Shown here: positions 49,011 through 57,941 of the stretch, piece by piece | How positions within the stretch are numbered: the first letter of the stretch is position 1 | How the letters are laid out: the number at the start of each line of letters is the position of its first letter | Assembly (NCBI GenBank): GCA_965216905.1 | Contig: OZ244213.1 | Span: 2,170,001 to 2,234,000, forward strand | Reading direction: 5' to 3' | Source: G965216905 sp965216905 | GTDB taxonomy: Bacteria; Actinomycetota; Acidimicrobiia; Spongiisociales; ZC4RG35 | DNA length: 64,000 nucleotides | The notes under the pieces: generated by a model | Databases searched by the model: none | The model's input: only the letters and a program-made list of their open reading frames with translations | Told to the model about the DNA's origin: nothing | Program-made: the position numbers and the translations under genes

Positions 49011-51639
49011 GACTGGACTCGGCGACCTGTATCTCGGCTTGGGCGGCTGCCAGCCGGGCAACATGAACCCGCGGTGGTGAACACGAGACGTAGTCGAGTC
49101 CAGGCACGGTTCGACAGAACGCGATCGAGGTTGGGTCGCCCCCGTGCTCGCCGCACACCCCCACGGTCAGCGCCGGATTGGCGGACCGGCCCTCTTCGGT
49201 GGCGACGCGCACGAGCCGGCCGACACCGTCGACGTCGAGCGTTTGGAACGGGTCGAAGCTCAGGATGCCTCGTTCGATGTAGTCGCGCAGGAACACGCCT
49301 TCGGCATCGTCCCGGCTGAGACCGAACGTCATCTGTGTGAGGTCGTTGGTTCCGAACGAGAAGAAGTCGGCGACCTCGGCGATCTCCCCGGCGGTCAGGG
49401 CCGCTCGGGGGAGCTCGATCATCGTTCCAACCGGGATGTGAAGCTCGTGGCCGGTCTCCCGCCCGGCATCTGTGATCTTCTCGTCGATCATCGTGCGGAT
49501 GCGACGAAGCTCCTCGGTGGTGCTCACCAGCGGAATCATGATCTCGAGCCGGGGGTTGCCCCCGGCCTCGATCCGCCGGATGACCGCCGTGATCGCCGCC
49601 TCGGCCTGGAGCCGGTAGAGATGCTCCAGCATGATCCCGAGCCGGACCCCGCGCAGCCCGAGCATTGGATTGTCTTCCGCCCACCGTTCGACTTTCTTCT
49701 GGAGCGTCTCGAGATCGGTCGTCGACTGCCCGGCCTTGGCGAGCGTGAGTTGCTTCTGTTGGAGTTCATGAACCGACGGAAGGAACTCGTGCAGCGGCGG
49801 GTCGAGGAGCCGGACGATCACCGGCAGCCCGTCCATTGCCTCGAGCAGACCTTCGAAATCGTCGGTTTGCATGCGTCGCAGGTCCTCGAGCGCGTCGTTC
49901 CTGATGGTGTCGTCCTCGGCGAGGATGATCCGTTGGACGATGTCCAGGCGCTCGCCCATGAACATGTGTTCGGTGCGCGCCAGTCCGATTCCCTGGGCGC
50001 CGTAGGCGCGCGCCTTGGCGGCGTCCTCCGGCGTGTCGGCATTGGCGCGGACCCCTAACACTCGGATCTCGTCGGCCCATTCGAGCAACTCGTCCAGCTC
50101 CGGTGTGTGTTCGGGCTCGACGACATCGAGCATGCCGAGATACAGCCGCCCGGTGGTGCCGTCGATCGTGACCGGGTCACCCTCTCGTACGATGTGTTCG
50201 CCGATGCGGGCGGCGCGGACCTCGTCGTTCACCACCATCGCCGCGACGGCGGTCACCGCCGGTTTCCCCATCCCGCGAGCGACGACGGCTGCATGGCTCG
50301 TCTTCCCACCCTGGCTGGTGAGGATCCCGTCGGCGGCCGACATGCCGTGGATGTCGTCCGGCGTCGTCTCGGCTCTCACCAGCACCACCCGGCGCCCTGT
50401 GGCGGCGGCCTCGGCGGCACGGTCGGCATCGAAGACCGCTTCGCCTTGTGCGGCGCCCGGCGAGGCGGCGACTCCCATGGCGATCGGCTCGACGGTCTCG
50501 CCCTCGGCGATTCGGGGTCGTTCGAGCTGCTCGAGCTGGGCAGGCTCGACTCGCGCAACGGCAGTGCGGCGATCGATCAGACCCTCATGGGCCATCTCCA
50601 CGGCGGCCCGGACGGCGGCAGCGGCGGTGCGCTTGGCGGCTCGAGTCTGCAGTATCCACAGGGTGCCCCGCTCCACGGTGAACTCGATGTCGGCCATGTC
50701 GGTGGTCTCGCGCTCGAGATGCTGCATGATCTGGAGGAGCTCGGCGTGGATGTCGGCGTGCCGCAGCCGGAGTTCATCCAGCGACAGAGGATCCCGGATG
50801 CCCGCCACCACATCTTCGCCCTGAGCCATCGGGAGGTACTCACCGTACGGAGTCCGCACACCGGTCGAGGGATCCCTCGTGAAGCACACGCCCGTACCCG
50901 AGTCCTGACCGAGATCCCCGAAGACCATCATCTGGATGTTGGCCGCCGTCCCGAGATGGTTGGCGATGTTGGAGATCTTCCGGTAGTGCCGCGCTCGGGG
51001 GTTGTCCCACGACCGGAACACCGCCTCGATGGCGCGTCGGAGCTGTTCTCGGGGGTCGATCGGCACTTGTCCGCCCCCGTCGGTCACCAACTGCTTGAAG
51101 CTGGCGACCACCCCCGCCAGGTCGTCGGCCGTGAGCTTGGAGTCGTCGGTGACTCCCCGCGCCTCGCGGGCGGCCGCCAAGACCTTCTGGAATGGTTTGG
51201 TGTCGATGTCGAGGACGACGTCGGCGTACATCTGGAGGAACCGCCGGTAGGAGTCGTACGCAAAATGCGGATCGTCGGACCATTCGACGAGTTGCGGGAG
51301 TACGTCGTCGTTGATGCCCAGATTGAGGACGGTGTCCATCATTCCCGGCATCGAGACGGCTGCTCCGCTTCGAACCGACACCAAGAGGGGTGGGGACCCG
51401 CCGAAGTGCCGGTCGACGGAGGCTTCGAGCCGCTCCATCGCCGCATCGACCTGATCCCACAAGTCATCGGGCATGACGCCGGTGTCCATGACGTGCCGGC
51501 ACGCATCGGTCGTCACCGTGAAGCCGGGTGGAATCCGCATGCCGAGCGCCGTCATGGCGGCCAGTCCCGCCCCCTTGCCGCCCACCAGGTGCTTGTCGGT
51601 CACCCCGTCGGCGAAGTCACAGATCCAAGAACTTTGCAC
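49000..51639 (-). CDS. ppdK: pyruvate, phosphate dikinase
   Basis: An 879-residue enzyme interconverting pyruvate and phosphoenolpyruvate, using ATP and phosphate. The N-terminal ATP-grasp (GGKGAGLAAM; VSVRSGAAVSMPGMMDTVLNLG) is followed by the swivelling His domain (GGKTSHAAVVARGMGKPAV) and the PEP-binding TIM barrel (GTNDLTQMTFGLSRDDAE; GVCGEHGGDP). Start GTG 51639 has GAGG upstream. It may work in gluconeogenesis or glycolytic PPi-linked flux. Its 3' end overlaps meaB by 11 nt. Confidence 0.97.
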   Translation of the reverse strand: MQSSWICDFADGVTDKHLVGGKGAGLAAMTALGMRIPPGFTVTTDACRHVMDTGVMPDDLWDQVDAAMERLEASVDRHFGGSPPLLVSVRSGAAVSMPGMMDTVLNLGINDDVLPQLVEWSDDPHFAYDSYRRFLQMYADVVLDIDTKPFQKVLAAAREARGVTDDSKLTADDLAGVVASFKQLVTDGGGQVPIDPREQLRRAIEAVFRSWDNPRARHYRKISNIANHLGTAANIQMMVFGDLGQDSGTGVCFTRDPSTGVRTPYGEYLPMAQGEDVVAGIRDPLSLDELRLRHADIHAELLQIMQHLERETTDMADIEFTVERGTLWILQTRAAKRTAAAAVRAAVEMAHEGLIDRRTAVARVEPAQLEQLERPRIAEGETVEPIAMGVAASPGAAQGEAVFDADRAAEAAATGRRVVLVRAETTPDDIHGMSAADGILTSQGGKTSHAAVVARGMGKPAVTAVAAMVVNDEVRAARIGEHIVREGDPVTIDGTTGRLYLGMLDVVEPEHTPELDELLEWADEIRVLGVRANADTPEDAAKARAYGAQGIGLARTEHMFMGERLDIVQRIILAEDDTIRNDALEDLRRMQTDDFEGLLEAMDGLPVIVRLLDPPLHEFLPSVHELQQKQLTLAKAGQSTTDLETLQKKVERWAEDNPMLGLRGVRLGIMLEHLYRLQAEAAITAVIRRIEAGGNPRLEIMIPLVSTTEELRRIRTMIDEKITDAGRETGHELHIPVGTMIELPRAALTAGEIAEVADFFSFGTNDLTQMTFGLSRDDAEGVFLRDYIERGILSFDPFQTLDVDGVGRLVRVATEEGRSANPALTVGVCGEHGGDPTSIAFCRTVPGLDYVSCSPPRVHVARLAAAQAEIQVAESSLSS

Positions 51640-51696
51640 GTTTCTACCTCCGAGCCACGAGTATGGCCGGTACCCCGGGTGGTTCGGCGGCGCCTC

Positions 51697-51722
51697 GTCG
51701 AAAGATCGTCCGTTCTTTCGAC
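51697..51722. repeat. inverted repeat in the ppdK / DUF3105 intergenic region
   Basis: GTCGAAAGA and TCTTTCGAC, 9-bp arms around 8 bp, 58 nt upstream of the ppdK start. It is the most notable structure in this 210-base gap and may be a regulator site. Confidence 0.5.
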
Positions 51723-51849
51723 TGTTGGTTGTTCGAGTGATGGTCGCTTCAGCCCCGGACGTTCGGCCGGGTCCGACCGGGCACCTGTCGGTTGATGATC
51801 GGCAGCGCTACCCTGCCGGTGCACGATCGTCGGACCAGCCGGAGCATCC

Positions 51850-52416
51850 ATGGCGCGCACCAGCGTTCCTCAGAAACCCGAACCCGCCGCGTCGCCGCGG
51901 GCCTCGATCAACTGGAAGCCCTTTGCGATCGCCGCGGTCGTCGTGGCGGCCTTCGCAGCGTTGATCCTCCTCGACCCGGAGCCGCCCGGCGTGGAGTTCC
52001 CCGACCAGGGCAACCTCCACCTGGTCGACTTATCCCAGGAGCACGTCGCCTACAACTCTCGACCAGCGTCGTCCGGCCCCCACATGGGCGGAGGATTTCC
52101 CACCGGCGTCCAGACCGAGCAGGTGCCCGAAGAGTTGTTCGTGCACACGCTCGAGGACGGCGGCGTGGTCTTCGCCTATGACTGTCCTGACGGATGCGAT
52201 GACCTGGTCGCCGAGCTGGCGGCGCTGACCGAAGAGGACGAGCGGCGAATGCTGACGCCCTACGAGGACATCTCCCACGACGGGACCAGTTATCGGGCGG
52301 CTGCCGTGGTGTGGACTCGGGTCTTCTACTTCGATGAGCTGACCGACGATACGCGGTCGGAGTTGGAGACGTTCCTGTCGATCTACGAAGGGGTCGACCA
52401 CCACGCCCGCAACTGA
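51850..52416 (+). CDS. DUF3105 membrane-anchored protein
   Basis: A 188-residue protein: a short cytoplasmic N-terminus, one membrane helix (about 22-41) and an exterior DUF3105 domain (HVAYNSRPASSGPHMGG; ELFVHTLEDGGVVFAYDC). The function of DUF3105 is unknown. Two Cys residues (CPDGC) could form a disulfide. TACCCT at 51809 may be the -10 and GGAG precedes the ATG. Confidence 0.85.
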   Translation: MARTSVPQKPEPAASPRASINWKPFAIAAVVVAAFAALILLDPEPPGVEFPDQGNLHLVDLSQEHVAYNSRPASSGPHMGGGFPTGVQTEQVPEELFVHTLEDGGVVFAYDCPDGCDDLVAELAALTEEDERRMLTPYEDISHDGTSYRAAAVVWTRVFYFDELTDDTRSELETFLSIYEGVDHHARN

Positions 52417-52433
52417 CCCCGGCCGGCAGATTC

Positions 52434-53318
52434 CTATCCCGTGAGCGCCGCGCCGAGGGCGAGGAGCACGCCGACCACCAGCTGCAGCCGGGCCGTACCG
52501 CCGAGAAGCGGGAGGAAGTCTCGTGGCTCCGATGCCCGCCTTGCCGTGTTCGCCAGCCGCCAAGCGAGCGGAGCAACCAATACTGCCAACCCACTCGGCC
52601 GGGGCGAGACGCCGATCAGGGCACACCCGGCGATGATGCCGAAGGCCCCGGCCAGGAGTCCCGCGTAGAGCCTCCGGCTCCGGCTGTCGCCCAACACGAC
52701 CGCCAGCGTCCGCTTCCCCACCGAAGCATCGGTGGGGCGGTCCCGGAGGTTGTTCGCCACCAGGATGGCCGCGGCCAGACACCCCATGGCCGCACCCAGC
52801 CACCACGCGGCCGGCCCCGCCGTCCGGTCGTGGACGAGACGGCTCCCCACGGTGGCGACGAGTCCGAAGAAGACGAAGACCGCCACCTCGCCGAGCGCTC
52901 GGTATCCGTAGGGAATGGGGCCACCAACGTACGTCAGCATGGCAACGACCGACGCGATGCCGATCCAGGCGATGATCCAGCCGGCGATCGAGATCAGATA
53001 CGCGCCGGCGAGTGCCGCGACGGCGATCGCCGTCCAAGTGGCAGTCCACATCGATCGCGGATCGATGATGCCCGACGCCACCAAACGAGTCGGTCCGACT
53101 CGCTCGGCGGGGTCGGCACCGCGTGCCGCGTCCGATGCATCGTTTGCGAAATTGGCACCGACCTGAATCGCCAGCGCTCCGAGGAGTGCGGCGGCGGCTG
53201 CATCCCACCGGAACACGCCGGCGGACTGCGCGAGTCCGGAGCCCACCAGAACCGGCGCAACCGCCGCCGGCAGCGTCCGTGGTCGCGCCGCCTCCACCCA
53301 GTCCGAGAGCTTCGCCAT
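52434..53318 (-). CDS. menA: 1,4-dihydroxy-2-naphthoate polyprenyltransferase
   Basis: A 294-residue UbiA-family membrane prenyltransferase attaching the isoprenoid chain in menaquinone synthesis. The first Asp-rich motif is NFANDASDAARGAD and the second region NNLRDRPTDA. Nine membrane helices are predicted. TAGCAT lies 6 nt before the ATG at 53318. menB and menE lie 2-4 kb away. Confidence 0.93.
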   Translation of the reverse strand: MAKLSDWVEAARPRTLPAAVAPVLVGSGLAQSAGVFRWDAAAAALLGALAIQVGANFANDASDAARGADPAERVGPTRLVASGIIDPRSMWTATWTAIAVAALAGAYLISIAGWIIAWIGIASVVAMLTYVGGPIPYGYRALGEVAVFVFFGLVATVGSRLVHDRTAGPAAWWLGAAMGCLAAAILVANNLRDRPTDASVGKRTLAVVLGDSRSRRLYAGLLAGAFGIIAGCALIGVSPRPSGLAVLVAPLAWRLANTARRASEPRDFLPLLGGTARLQLVVGVLLALGAALTG

Positions 53319-53324
53319 TTCCGC

Positions 53325-53330
53325 ATGCTA
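53325..53330 (-). promoter_or_regulatory. putative -10 element of menA
   Basis: TAGCAT on the minus strand with six bases to the ATG. Confidence 0.5.
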
Positions 53331-53387
53331 TGGCCGGACGGGCGAGGCCCCACATCGGCGGGCGGATGAAGCCCGGACCGGTGGCGA

Positions 53388-53393
53388 TATGCT
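53388..53393 (+). promoter_or_regulatory. putative -10 element that decides the start of the next gene
   Basis: TATGCT with seven bases before GTG 53401. The in-frame ATG 53389 falls inside this box, so the GTG is the likelier leaderless start. Confidence 0.5.
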
Positions 53394-53400
53394 CCCGGGC

Positions 53401-54060
53401 GTGCCTGTCGATCTCCCTGATCCGACTTCACTGCTCGCCGTGTGGGCCGCCGGCGTCGCGCTCGGTGCGGCACTGGTCGCTCGCTGGCGGGTGGTCGGTC
53501 CCGGATTCTTGTGGACCGCCGCCGGCACGGCGGTCCTGATCGGATTCTTCACCCTGCCGCTGGGTCTACCGGCCGGATTCGGTTTGATCGCGGTGGTGGC
53601 CGGGGCCGTGCTGGCCCGCCGTTCCTCGTGGGCGTTCGGTCTGTTCGCCGTTGCCGCTATCTCGTTTGCGGCGGCGGCGATGACGGAGTCGCCTTGGTTC
53701 TTGGTGGTGTCGGGGTTGCTGGCGCTGGGGGGAACCACCTCCGAGATGCTGCTCGGCCATTGGTACTTGATCGATCCCCAACTCCCACGCTGGTCGTTGC
53801 GCGCCCTCGACGCCGGAGGTATCGCCGGACTCGCCGCCGATGCGGTGCTGGTGGTTGCGTTGGGTGGCTTGGCCGGCGCCGGCACCCTGGCGTGGGTCTA
53901 CACAGCCCTGGCAGGAATTGGCATCCTGATGATGGTGGGCGTGTGGTTCTCACTGCGAGAGAAGGGCTATGAGGGAGTGATGGCCGCCACCGGTCTGTCG
54001 TACCTCTCCGTGCTCACCACCCTCGGCTCGGTGGCGCTCGGCCGGTTCCTGCTCGGCTAG
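53401..54060 (+). CDS. unknown polytopic membrane protein in the menaquinone cluster
   Basis: A 219-residue protein with seven or eight predicted membrane helices. Between helices it has MLLGHWYLIDPQLPRW, whose His, Trp and Tyr could touch a cofactor or quinone; this is speculation. It lies between menA (divergent) and menB/menE, and is not one of the known menaquinone enzymes by sequence. GTG 53401 is preferred to ATG 53389 on promoter spacing. Confidence 0.6.
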   Translation: MPVDLPDPTSLLAVWAAGVALGAALVARWRVVGPGFLWTAAGTAVLIGFFTLPLGLPAGFGLIAVVAGAVLARRSSWAFGLFAVAAISFAAAAMTESPWFLVVSGLLALGGTTSEMLLGHWYLIDPQLPRWSLRALDAGGIAGLAADAVLVVALGGLAGAGTLAWVYTALAGIGILMMVGVWFSLREKGYEGVMAATGLSYLSVLTTLGSVALGRFLLG

Positions 54061-54133
54061 GGCTCGGGGGCATCAGCAGGAAGGCTCTCGAACGCAAGGG
54101 CGGTCCGGCCGTTGCGCGTGGCCGGCGGGTGGT

Positions 54134-54204
54134 AGTTTCGAAAACGGGTGGCCGCCGGGATCGAGTGACCGATCCGCTGGCGGCTCAGTCCAGTTTCGAA
54201 AACG
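54134..54204. repeat. pair of direct repeats upstream of the second LVIVD gene
   Basis: AGTTTCGAAAACG occurs at 54134-54146 and 54192-54204, spaced 58 bp, each with a TTTCGAAA palindromic core. A regulator site is possible. Confidence 0.7.
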
Positions 54205-54231
54205 TGTGACCACGGCTCAGAGAGGAGTTCC

Positions 54232-55515
54232 ATACGACACCGAACGGCGATCCTGCTCACGACGATCATCTCGATGATCCTGTTGGCATTACCGGCGGCG
54301 GCCGGCCACGACGACGACCCGAGCACCGAGAACCTGCACCCGATGGGCCACATCGAGGAACCTGCGAGCCTGTTCTATCCCGGTTCGAACGAGTTCGGGG
54401 CGAACATCCACACCGACATCGCATTCTGGGGCAAGTACGCCTTTCAGGGAAGCTGGCTCGGATTCAACATTCGCGACATCCGGGCGCCCGGCAATCCTCG
54501 GCAGGTGTCGTTCACACCGTGTGGAGGCAATCAGGGGGACGTTCTCGTCTGGGAGGACGTGCTGGTGCGGTCGTGGAACTCTCCGGCCGGCGCCGGTGCG
54601 TCCTGTGATGGACAACCCGTTCCCCAAGGTTTCGAGGGCCTGCACGTCTTCGACATCAGCGATTATGACGATCCGCAGCTGATCGCAGCCGTCGAGCTCG
54701 ACTGTGGCTCCCACACGGCGACCGCGGTTCCGGACCCCGACAATGACCGGTTGCTGGTCTACAACTCCGGATCGAGTCACCTATGCATGGGCATCGATGT
54801 GGTCGAGGTGCCGCTCGGGGAGCCTGCGGCGGCCAGTCAGATCAACTTCGTCGACCTCGATCGGGACTGCCACGACATCGGTGTCATCCTGGGCGATGCG
54901 ATGAAGGCGGCCTGCGCCGGAGACGATGGCTATGCCCTCGTCGACCTCTCGGCGTCGCTCGAGGACCCCACGTGGGTCTACTCACGCTCCGTCGAGGGCG
55001 TTGGCATCGGCCACTCGGCAACGTTCTCCTGGGACGGTGAGATCGTCATCTTCGGCCACGAGCCGGGCGGTGGCGTTCAGGCCCAATGCCAAGACTCCTC
55101 ACCCGACGTGAACAAGACGATGTTCTTCTTCGATGCCGCTACCGGCGATGAGTTGGGGGGCTGGGTTCTTCCCCGTCCCCAGGCGGCAACCGAGAACTGC
55201 ACGATCCACAACTACGCCGCCGTGCCCTTGCGGAGCGATGAGTACGTCGTCGTGCACGGCAGTTATCAGTCCGGAGTGTCGGTGGTCGACTTCAACGATC
55301 CGTCGCATCCGGTGGAGCTGGCCTACAGCGACCCGGCTCCCATCGACCCTCCCGACCTCGGTGGCTCGTGGTCGGCGTACTGGTACAACGGCTTCATCTA
55401 CGAGACCAACATCACCGAAGGGCTCAACATCTTCCGCTTCAGCGGGAATCAGACGGCCGGCGCGATGCGCCTCCCTTACCTGAATCCGCAGACGCAGATG
55501 TTCACCATCGGCTGA
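54232..55515 (+). CDS. secreted LVIVD-repeat protein with a probable ATA start
   Basis: The frame runs from a position where AGGAG is followed 4 nt later by ATA CGA CAC ..., reading RHRTAILLTTIISMILLALPAAAG, a complete signal peptide. No ATG, GTG or TTG is available there. The next start, ATG 54274, would leave only MILLALPAAAG, too short for a good signal peptide. So ATA initiation at 54232 is proposed (427 residues); ATG 54274 (413) is the conservative choice. The mature protein has LVIVD-like repeats (LHVFDISDYDDPQLIAAVEL; VSVVDFNDPSHPVELAY) and several Cys pairs. Role unknown. Confidence 0.72.
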   Translation: MRHRTAILLTTIISMILLALPAAAGHDDDPSTENLHPMGHIEEPASLFYPGSNEFGANIHTDIAFWGKYAFQGSWLGFNIRDIRAPGNPRQVSFTPCGGNQGDVLVWEDVLVRSWNSPAGAGASCDGQPVPQGFEGLHVFDISDYDDPQLIAAVELDCGSHTATAVPDPDNDRLLVYNSGSSHLCMGIDVVEVPLGEPAAASQINFVDLDRDCHDIGVILGDAMKAACAGDDGYALVDLSASLEDPTWVYSRSVEGVGIGHSATFSWDGEIVIFGHEPGGGVQAQCQDSSPDVNKTMFFFDAATGDELGGWVLPRPQAATENCTIHNYAAVPLRSDEYVVVHGSYQSGVSVVDFNDPSHPVELAYSDPAPIDPPDLGGSWSAYWYNGFIYETNITEGLNIFRFSGNQTAGAMRLPYLNPQTQMFTIG

Positions 55516-55534
55516 CATCCCACCAAACCGACCA

Positions 55535-55565
55535 GACCGGCCTCCCCATTCTCGGGAGGCCGGTC
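55535..55565. terminator. bidirectional hairpin terminator
   Basis: Twelve-base arms GACCGGCCTCCC and GGGAGGCCGGTC around a 7-base loop, between the convergent LVIVD gene and menB. Confidence 0.8.
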
Positions 55566-55569
55566 CGCG

Positions 55570-56469
55570 TCAGTACCACCAGGGGAAGCTCGAGAAGTCC
55601 GGGGGGCGCTTCTCGAGGAATGCGTCCCGACCCTCTTGTGCCTCGTCCGTCATGTACCCCAGGCGGGTGGCTTCGCCGGCGAACACCTGTTGGCCGACCA
55701 GCCCGTCGTCGACGAGGTTGAAGGCGAACTTCAGCATGCGTTGCCCCATGGGCGACTTGGCCGTGATCTCGGCCGCCCACTCCAGCGCGGTGGCCTCGAG
55801 GTCATCGTGGGGAACCGAGGCGTTGGCCATTCCCATCTCAACCGCCTGGTCGCCCGAGTAGTCGCGGCCGAGGAAGAAGATCTCACGGGCTCGCTTCTGT
55901 CCGACCATCCGAGCGAGATACGCCGAGCCGTATCCGGCGTCGAAGCTGGCCACGTCGGCATCGGTCTGTTTGAAGATGGCATGGTCGGCGCAGGCGATGG
56001 TCAGGTCGCAGACCACGTGCAGCGAGTGTCCGCCTCCGACGGCCCACCCCGGGACGACTGCCAGCACCACTTTGGGCATGAAGCGGATCAGTCGTTGGAC
56101 CTCGAGGATGTGCAGCCGTCCGAGCCGAGCAGGGTCGATGCCTTCGGACGAGTGGCCTTCGGCGTACCGATATCCGTCCTTCCCTCGAATTCGCTGGTCT
56201 CCTCCCGAGCAAAACGCCCAGCCGCCGTCCTTCGGTGAGGGTCCGTTGCCGGTGAGGATCACTGCGCCCACGTCGGACGTCTGTCGAGCGTGATCGAGCG
56301 CCAGGAACAGCTCGTCGACGGTGTGGGGACGGAAGGCGTTGCGGACTTCGGGGCGATCGAATGCGATCCGCACGCAGGCCACGTCCGACGCGCGATGATA
56401 CGTGATGTCGGTGAACTCGAAATCCGGAACCGGGGTCCAGGCGGTGTCGTCGAAGTGCTCGCTGACCAT
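55570..56469 (-). CDS. menB: 1,4-dihydroxy-2-naphthoyl-CoA synthase
   Basis: A 299-residue crotonase-fold enzyme closing the naphthoate ring in menaquinone synthesis. It has FDRPEVRNAFRPHT, the oxyanion-hole region CSGGDQRIRG, GWAVGGGHSLH and the C-terminal WWY typical of MenB. TAGCGT lies 7 nt before the ATG. Divergent from menE by 54 nt, so the two can be co-regulated. Confidence 0.96.
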   Translation of the reverse strand: MVSEHFDDTAWTPVPDFEFTDITYHRASDVACVRIAFDRPEVRNAFRPHTVDELFLALDHARQTSDVGAVILTGNGPSPKDGGWAFCSGGDQRIRGKDGYRYAEGHSSEGIDPARLGRLHILEVQRLIRFMPKVVLAVVPGWAVGGGHSLHVVCDLTIACADHAIFKQTDADVASFDAGYGSAYLARMVGQKRAREIFFLGRDYSGDQAVEMGMANASVPHDDLEATALEWAAEITAKSPMGQRMLKFAFNLVDDGLVGQQVFAGEATRLGYMTDEAQEGRDAFLEKRPPDFSSFPWWY

Positions 56470-56476
56470 GAGCGGG

Positions 56477-56482
56477 ACGCTA
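56477..56482 (-). promoter_or_regulatory. putative -10 element of menB
   Basis: TAGCGT on the minus strand with seven bases to the ATG. Confidence 0.5.
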
Positions 56483-56511
56483 ACGGGTACGGATCCGACC
56501 GGTTGTCCGCG

Positions 56512-56517
56512 TACCCT
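56512..56517 (+). promoter_or_regulatory. putative -10 element of menE
   Basis: TACCCT with six bases to the ATG at 56524. Confidence 0.5.
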
Positions 56518-56523
56518 GATTCG

Positions 56524-57882
56524 ATGCTCGACTGGCTTGCCTCCGCCGCCCGGGATCGGCCGGATCATCCGTTCCTGATCGGGCGCAATGAGACCGTTTC
56601 GTTCGGTGATTTCGAGGTTCGTGTGCGGTTGGCGACGGGAGCGCTGTCGTCGGCTGCCCTGGACGGTCAGGTGGTTGGGCTGTGGGCGTCGAACACCGTC
56701 CCGACGGTCGTTCACCTGTTCGCATTGTGGCGGGTCGGGGCCACGGTTCTCCTGCTCGACCCCCGTCGCCGGTCCGAAGAGACGGCCAACCAGATCGCCG
56801 CCGCCGGAGCTGGAGCGATCCTCGGAGCGCCCGACGACGGAGCCCGCCACCCGGGCGTCCTCCGCTTGTCGGTCTCCGCCGATGGGCCTCCCGCCGCCGG
56901 TCGGCTGCGTACGGAGGACGAAACCGCGTGGGTCGTCTTCACCTCCGGGTCGACCGGCCGCCCTCGGGGCGTCGAGTTGACCTTCGGGAACCTGGAGGCT
57001 TCCGCCCGGGCGTCGGCGGCCGCAATCGACCACCGACCGACCGATCGGTGGCTGTGTTCGCTGCCGATCTCCCACGTCGGGGGAGCGTCGATCCTCGTGC
57101 GGTCGGCGCGAGCTGCCACGACCGTCATCCTCGAGCCTCGGTTCGATGCAACTTCGGTCGCCGGCCTGCTGGTCGCCGGTTCCGCCACGGTGGCGTCACT
57201 GGTATCGGCGACCTTGCTGGCCGTTCTGGAGCGGTTGGACCGGCAATGCCGAGGGGTGCGGGCGGTGCTCGTCGGGGGCGGTCCGGTCCCGTTCGATCTG
57301 GTCAGGCGGGCCTGGGACCGGGGCCTTCCCGCGCTCGTCACGTACGGGATGACCGAGACGGCATCGCAGGTGGCCACGGCTCCGCTGGGCAGCGGTCCGA
57401 TTCGGGGGCTGGAACCGGTGCCCGGAGCGGAGCTGGCGATCGATGACGACGGAGTCGTGCTGGTCCGCGGCGCCATGGTGTCGCCCCGGTATCTCGGAGG
57501 TCCCGACCGCCCGGCCGATGCGTGGCATCGAACGGGCGACCTCGGCACGGTCGACGCCCTCGGACGTCTCGAGATCCACGGGCGAGCGGATGACGTCATC
57601 GTCACCGGCGGGGAGAACGTTCATCCCGCCGAGATCGAGGCGTTGCTCGCCGCTCATCCAGCGGTCGACGAGGTCGTCGCCTTGGGAGTGGCCGATCCGC
57701 GGTGGGGGTCGGTGGTCGCCGCCTTCTACACCGGTCGAGCCGCGCCGGGAGAGCTCGAGCGGCATGCCCGCTACCACCTCGCCGGCTCCAAGGTTCCTCG
57801 GCGGTGGTTTCACGTCGAGTCGATGCCCCGCTTGTCCAACGGCAAGGTCGACCGCCAGGCACTCCTCCTGGCCCACACCTGA
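56524..57882 (+). CDS. menE: o-succinylbenzoate-CoA ligase-like enzyme
   Basis: A 452-residue acyl-CoA synthetase (AMP-forming). P-loop VFTSGSTGRPRGVELT, TYGMTETASQVA, the hinge GRADDVIVTGGENVHP and the catalytic C-terminal Lys in NGKVDRQ are all intact. The assignment as MenE rests on neighbouring menB and menA and on the short length. The menaquinone genes menD, menF, menC and menH are not in the window. Confidence 0.9.
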   Translation: MLDWLASAARDRPDHPFLIGRNETVSFGDFEVRVRLATGALSSAALDGQVVGLWASNTVPTVVHLFALWRVGATVLLLDPRRRSEETANQIAAAGAGAILGAPDDGARHPGVLRLSVSADGPPAAGRLRTEDETAWVVFTSGSTGRPRGVELTFGNLEASARASAAAIDHRPTDRWLCSLPISHVGGASILVRSARAATTVILEPRFDATSVAGLLVAGSATVASLVSATLLAVLERLDRQCRGVRAVLVGGGPVPFDLVRRAWDRGLPALVTYGMTETASQVATAPLGSGPIRGLEPVPGAELAIDDDGVVLVRGAMVSPRYLGGPDRPADAWHRTGDLGTVDALGRLEIHGRADDVIVTGGENVHPAEIEALLAAHPAVDEVVALGVADPRWGSVVAAFYTGRAAPGELERHARYHLAGSKVPRRWFHVESMPRLSNGKVDRQALLLAHT

Positions 57883-57941
57883 CGGACCGAGCGGTCGAAA
57901 ATTTCCCTGCCTCGGCGAGGATCACCCACGACAATCTTCCC

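Noticed and set aside
53389..53400. ATG 53389 as the start of the menaquinone-cluster membrane protein
   Set aside because: It lies within the TATGCT box, so GTG 53401 is preferred; the difference is four residues and is not certain.
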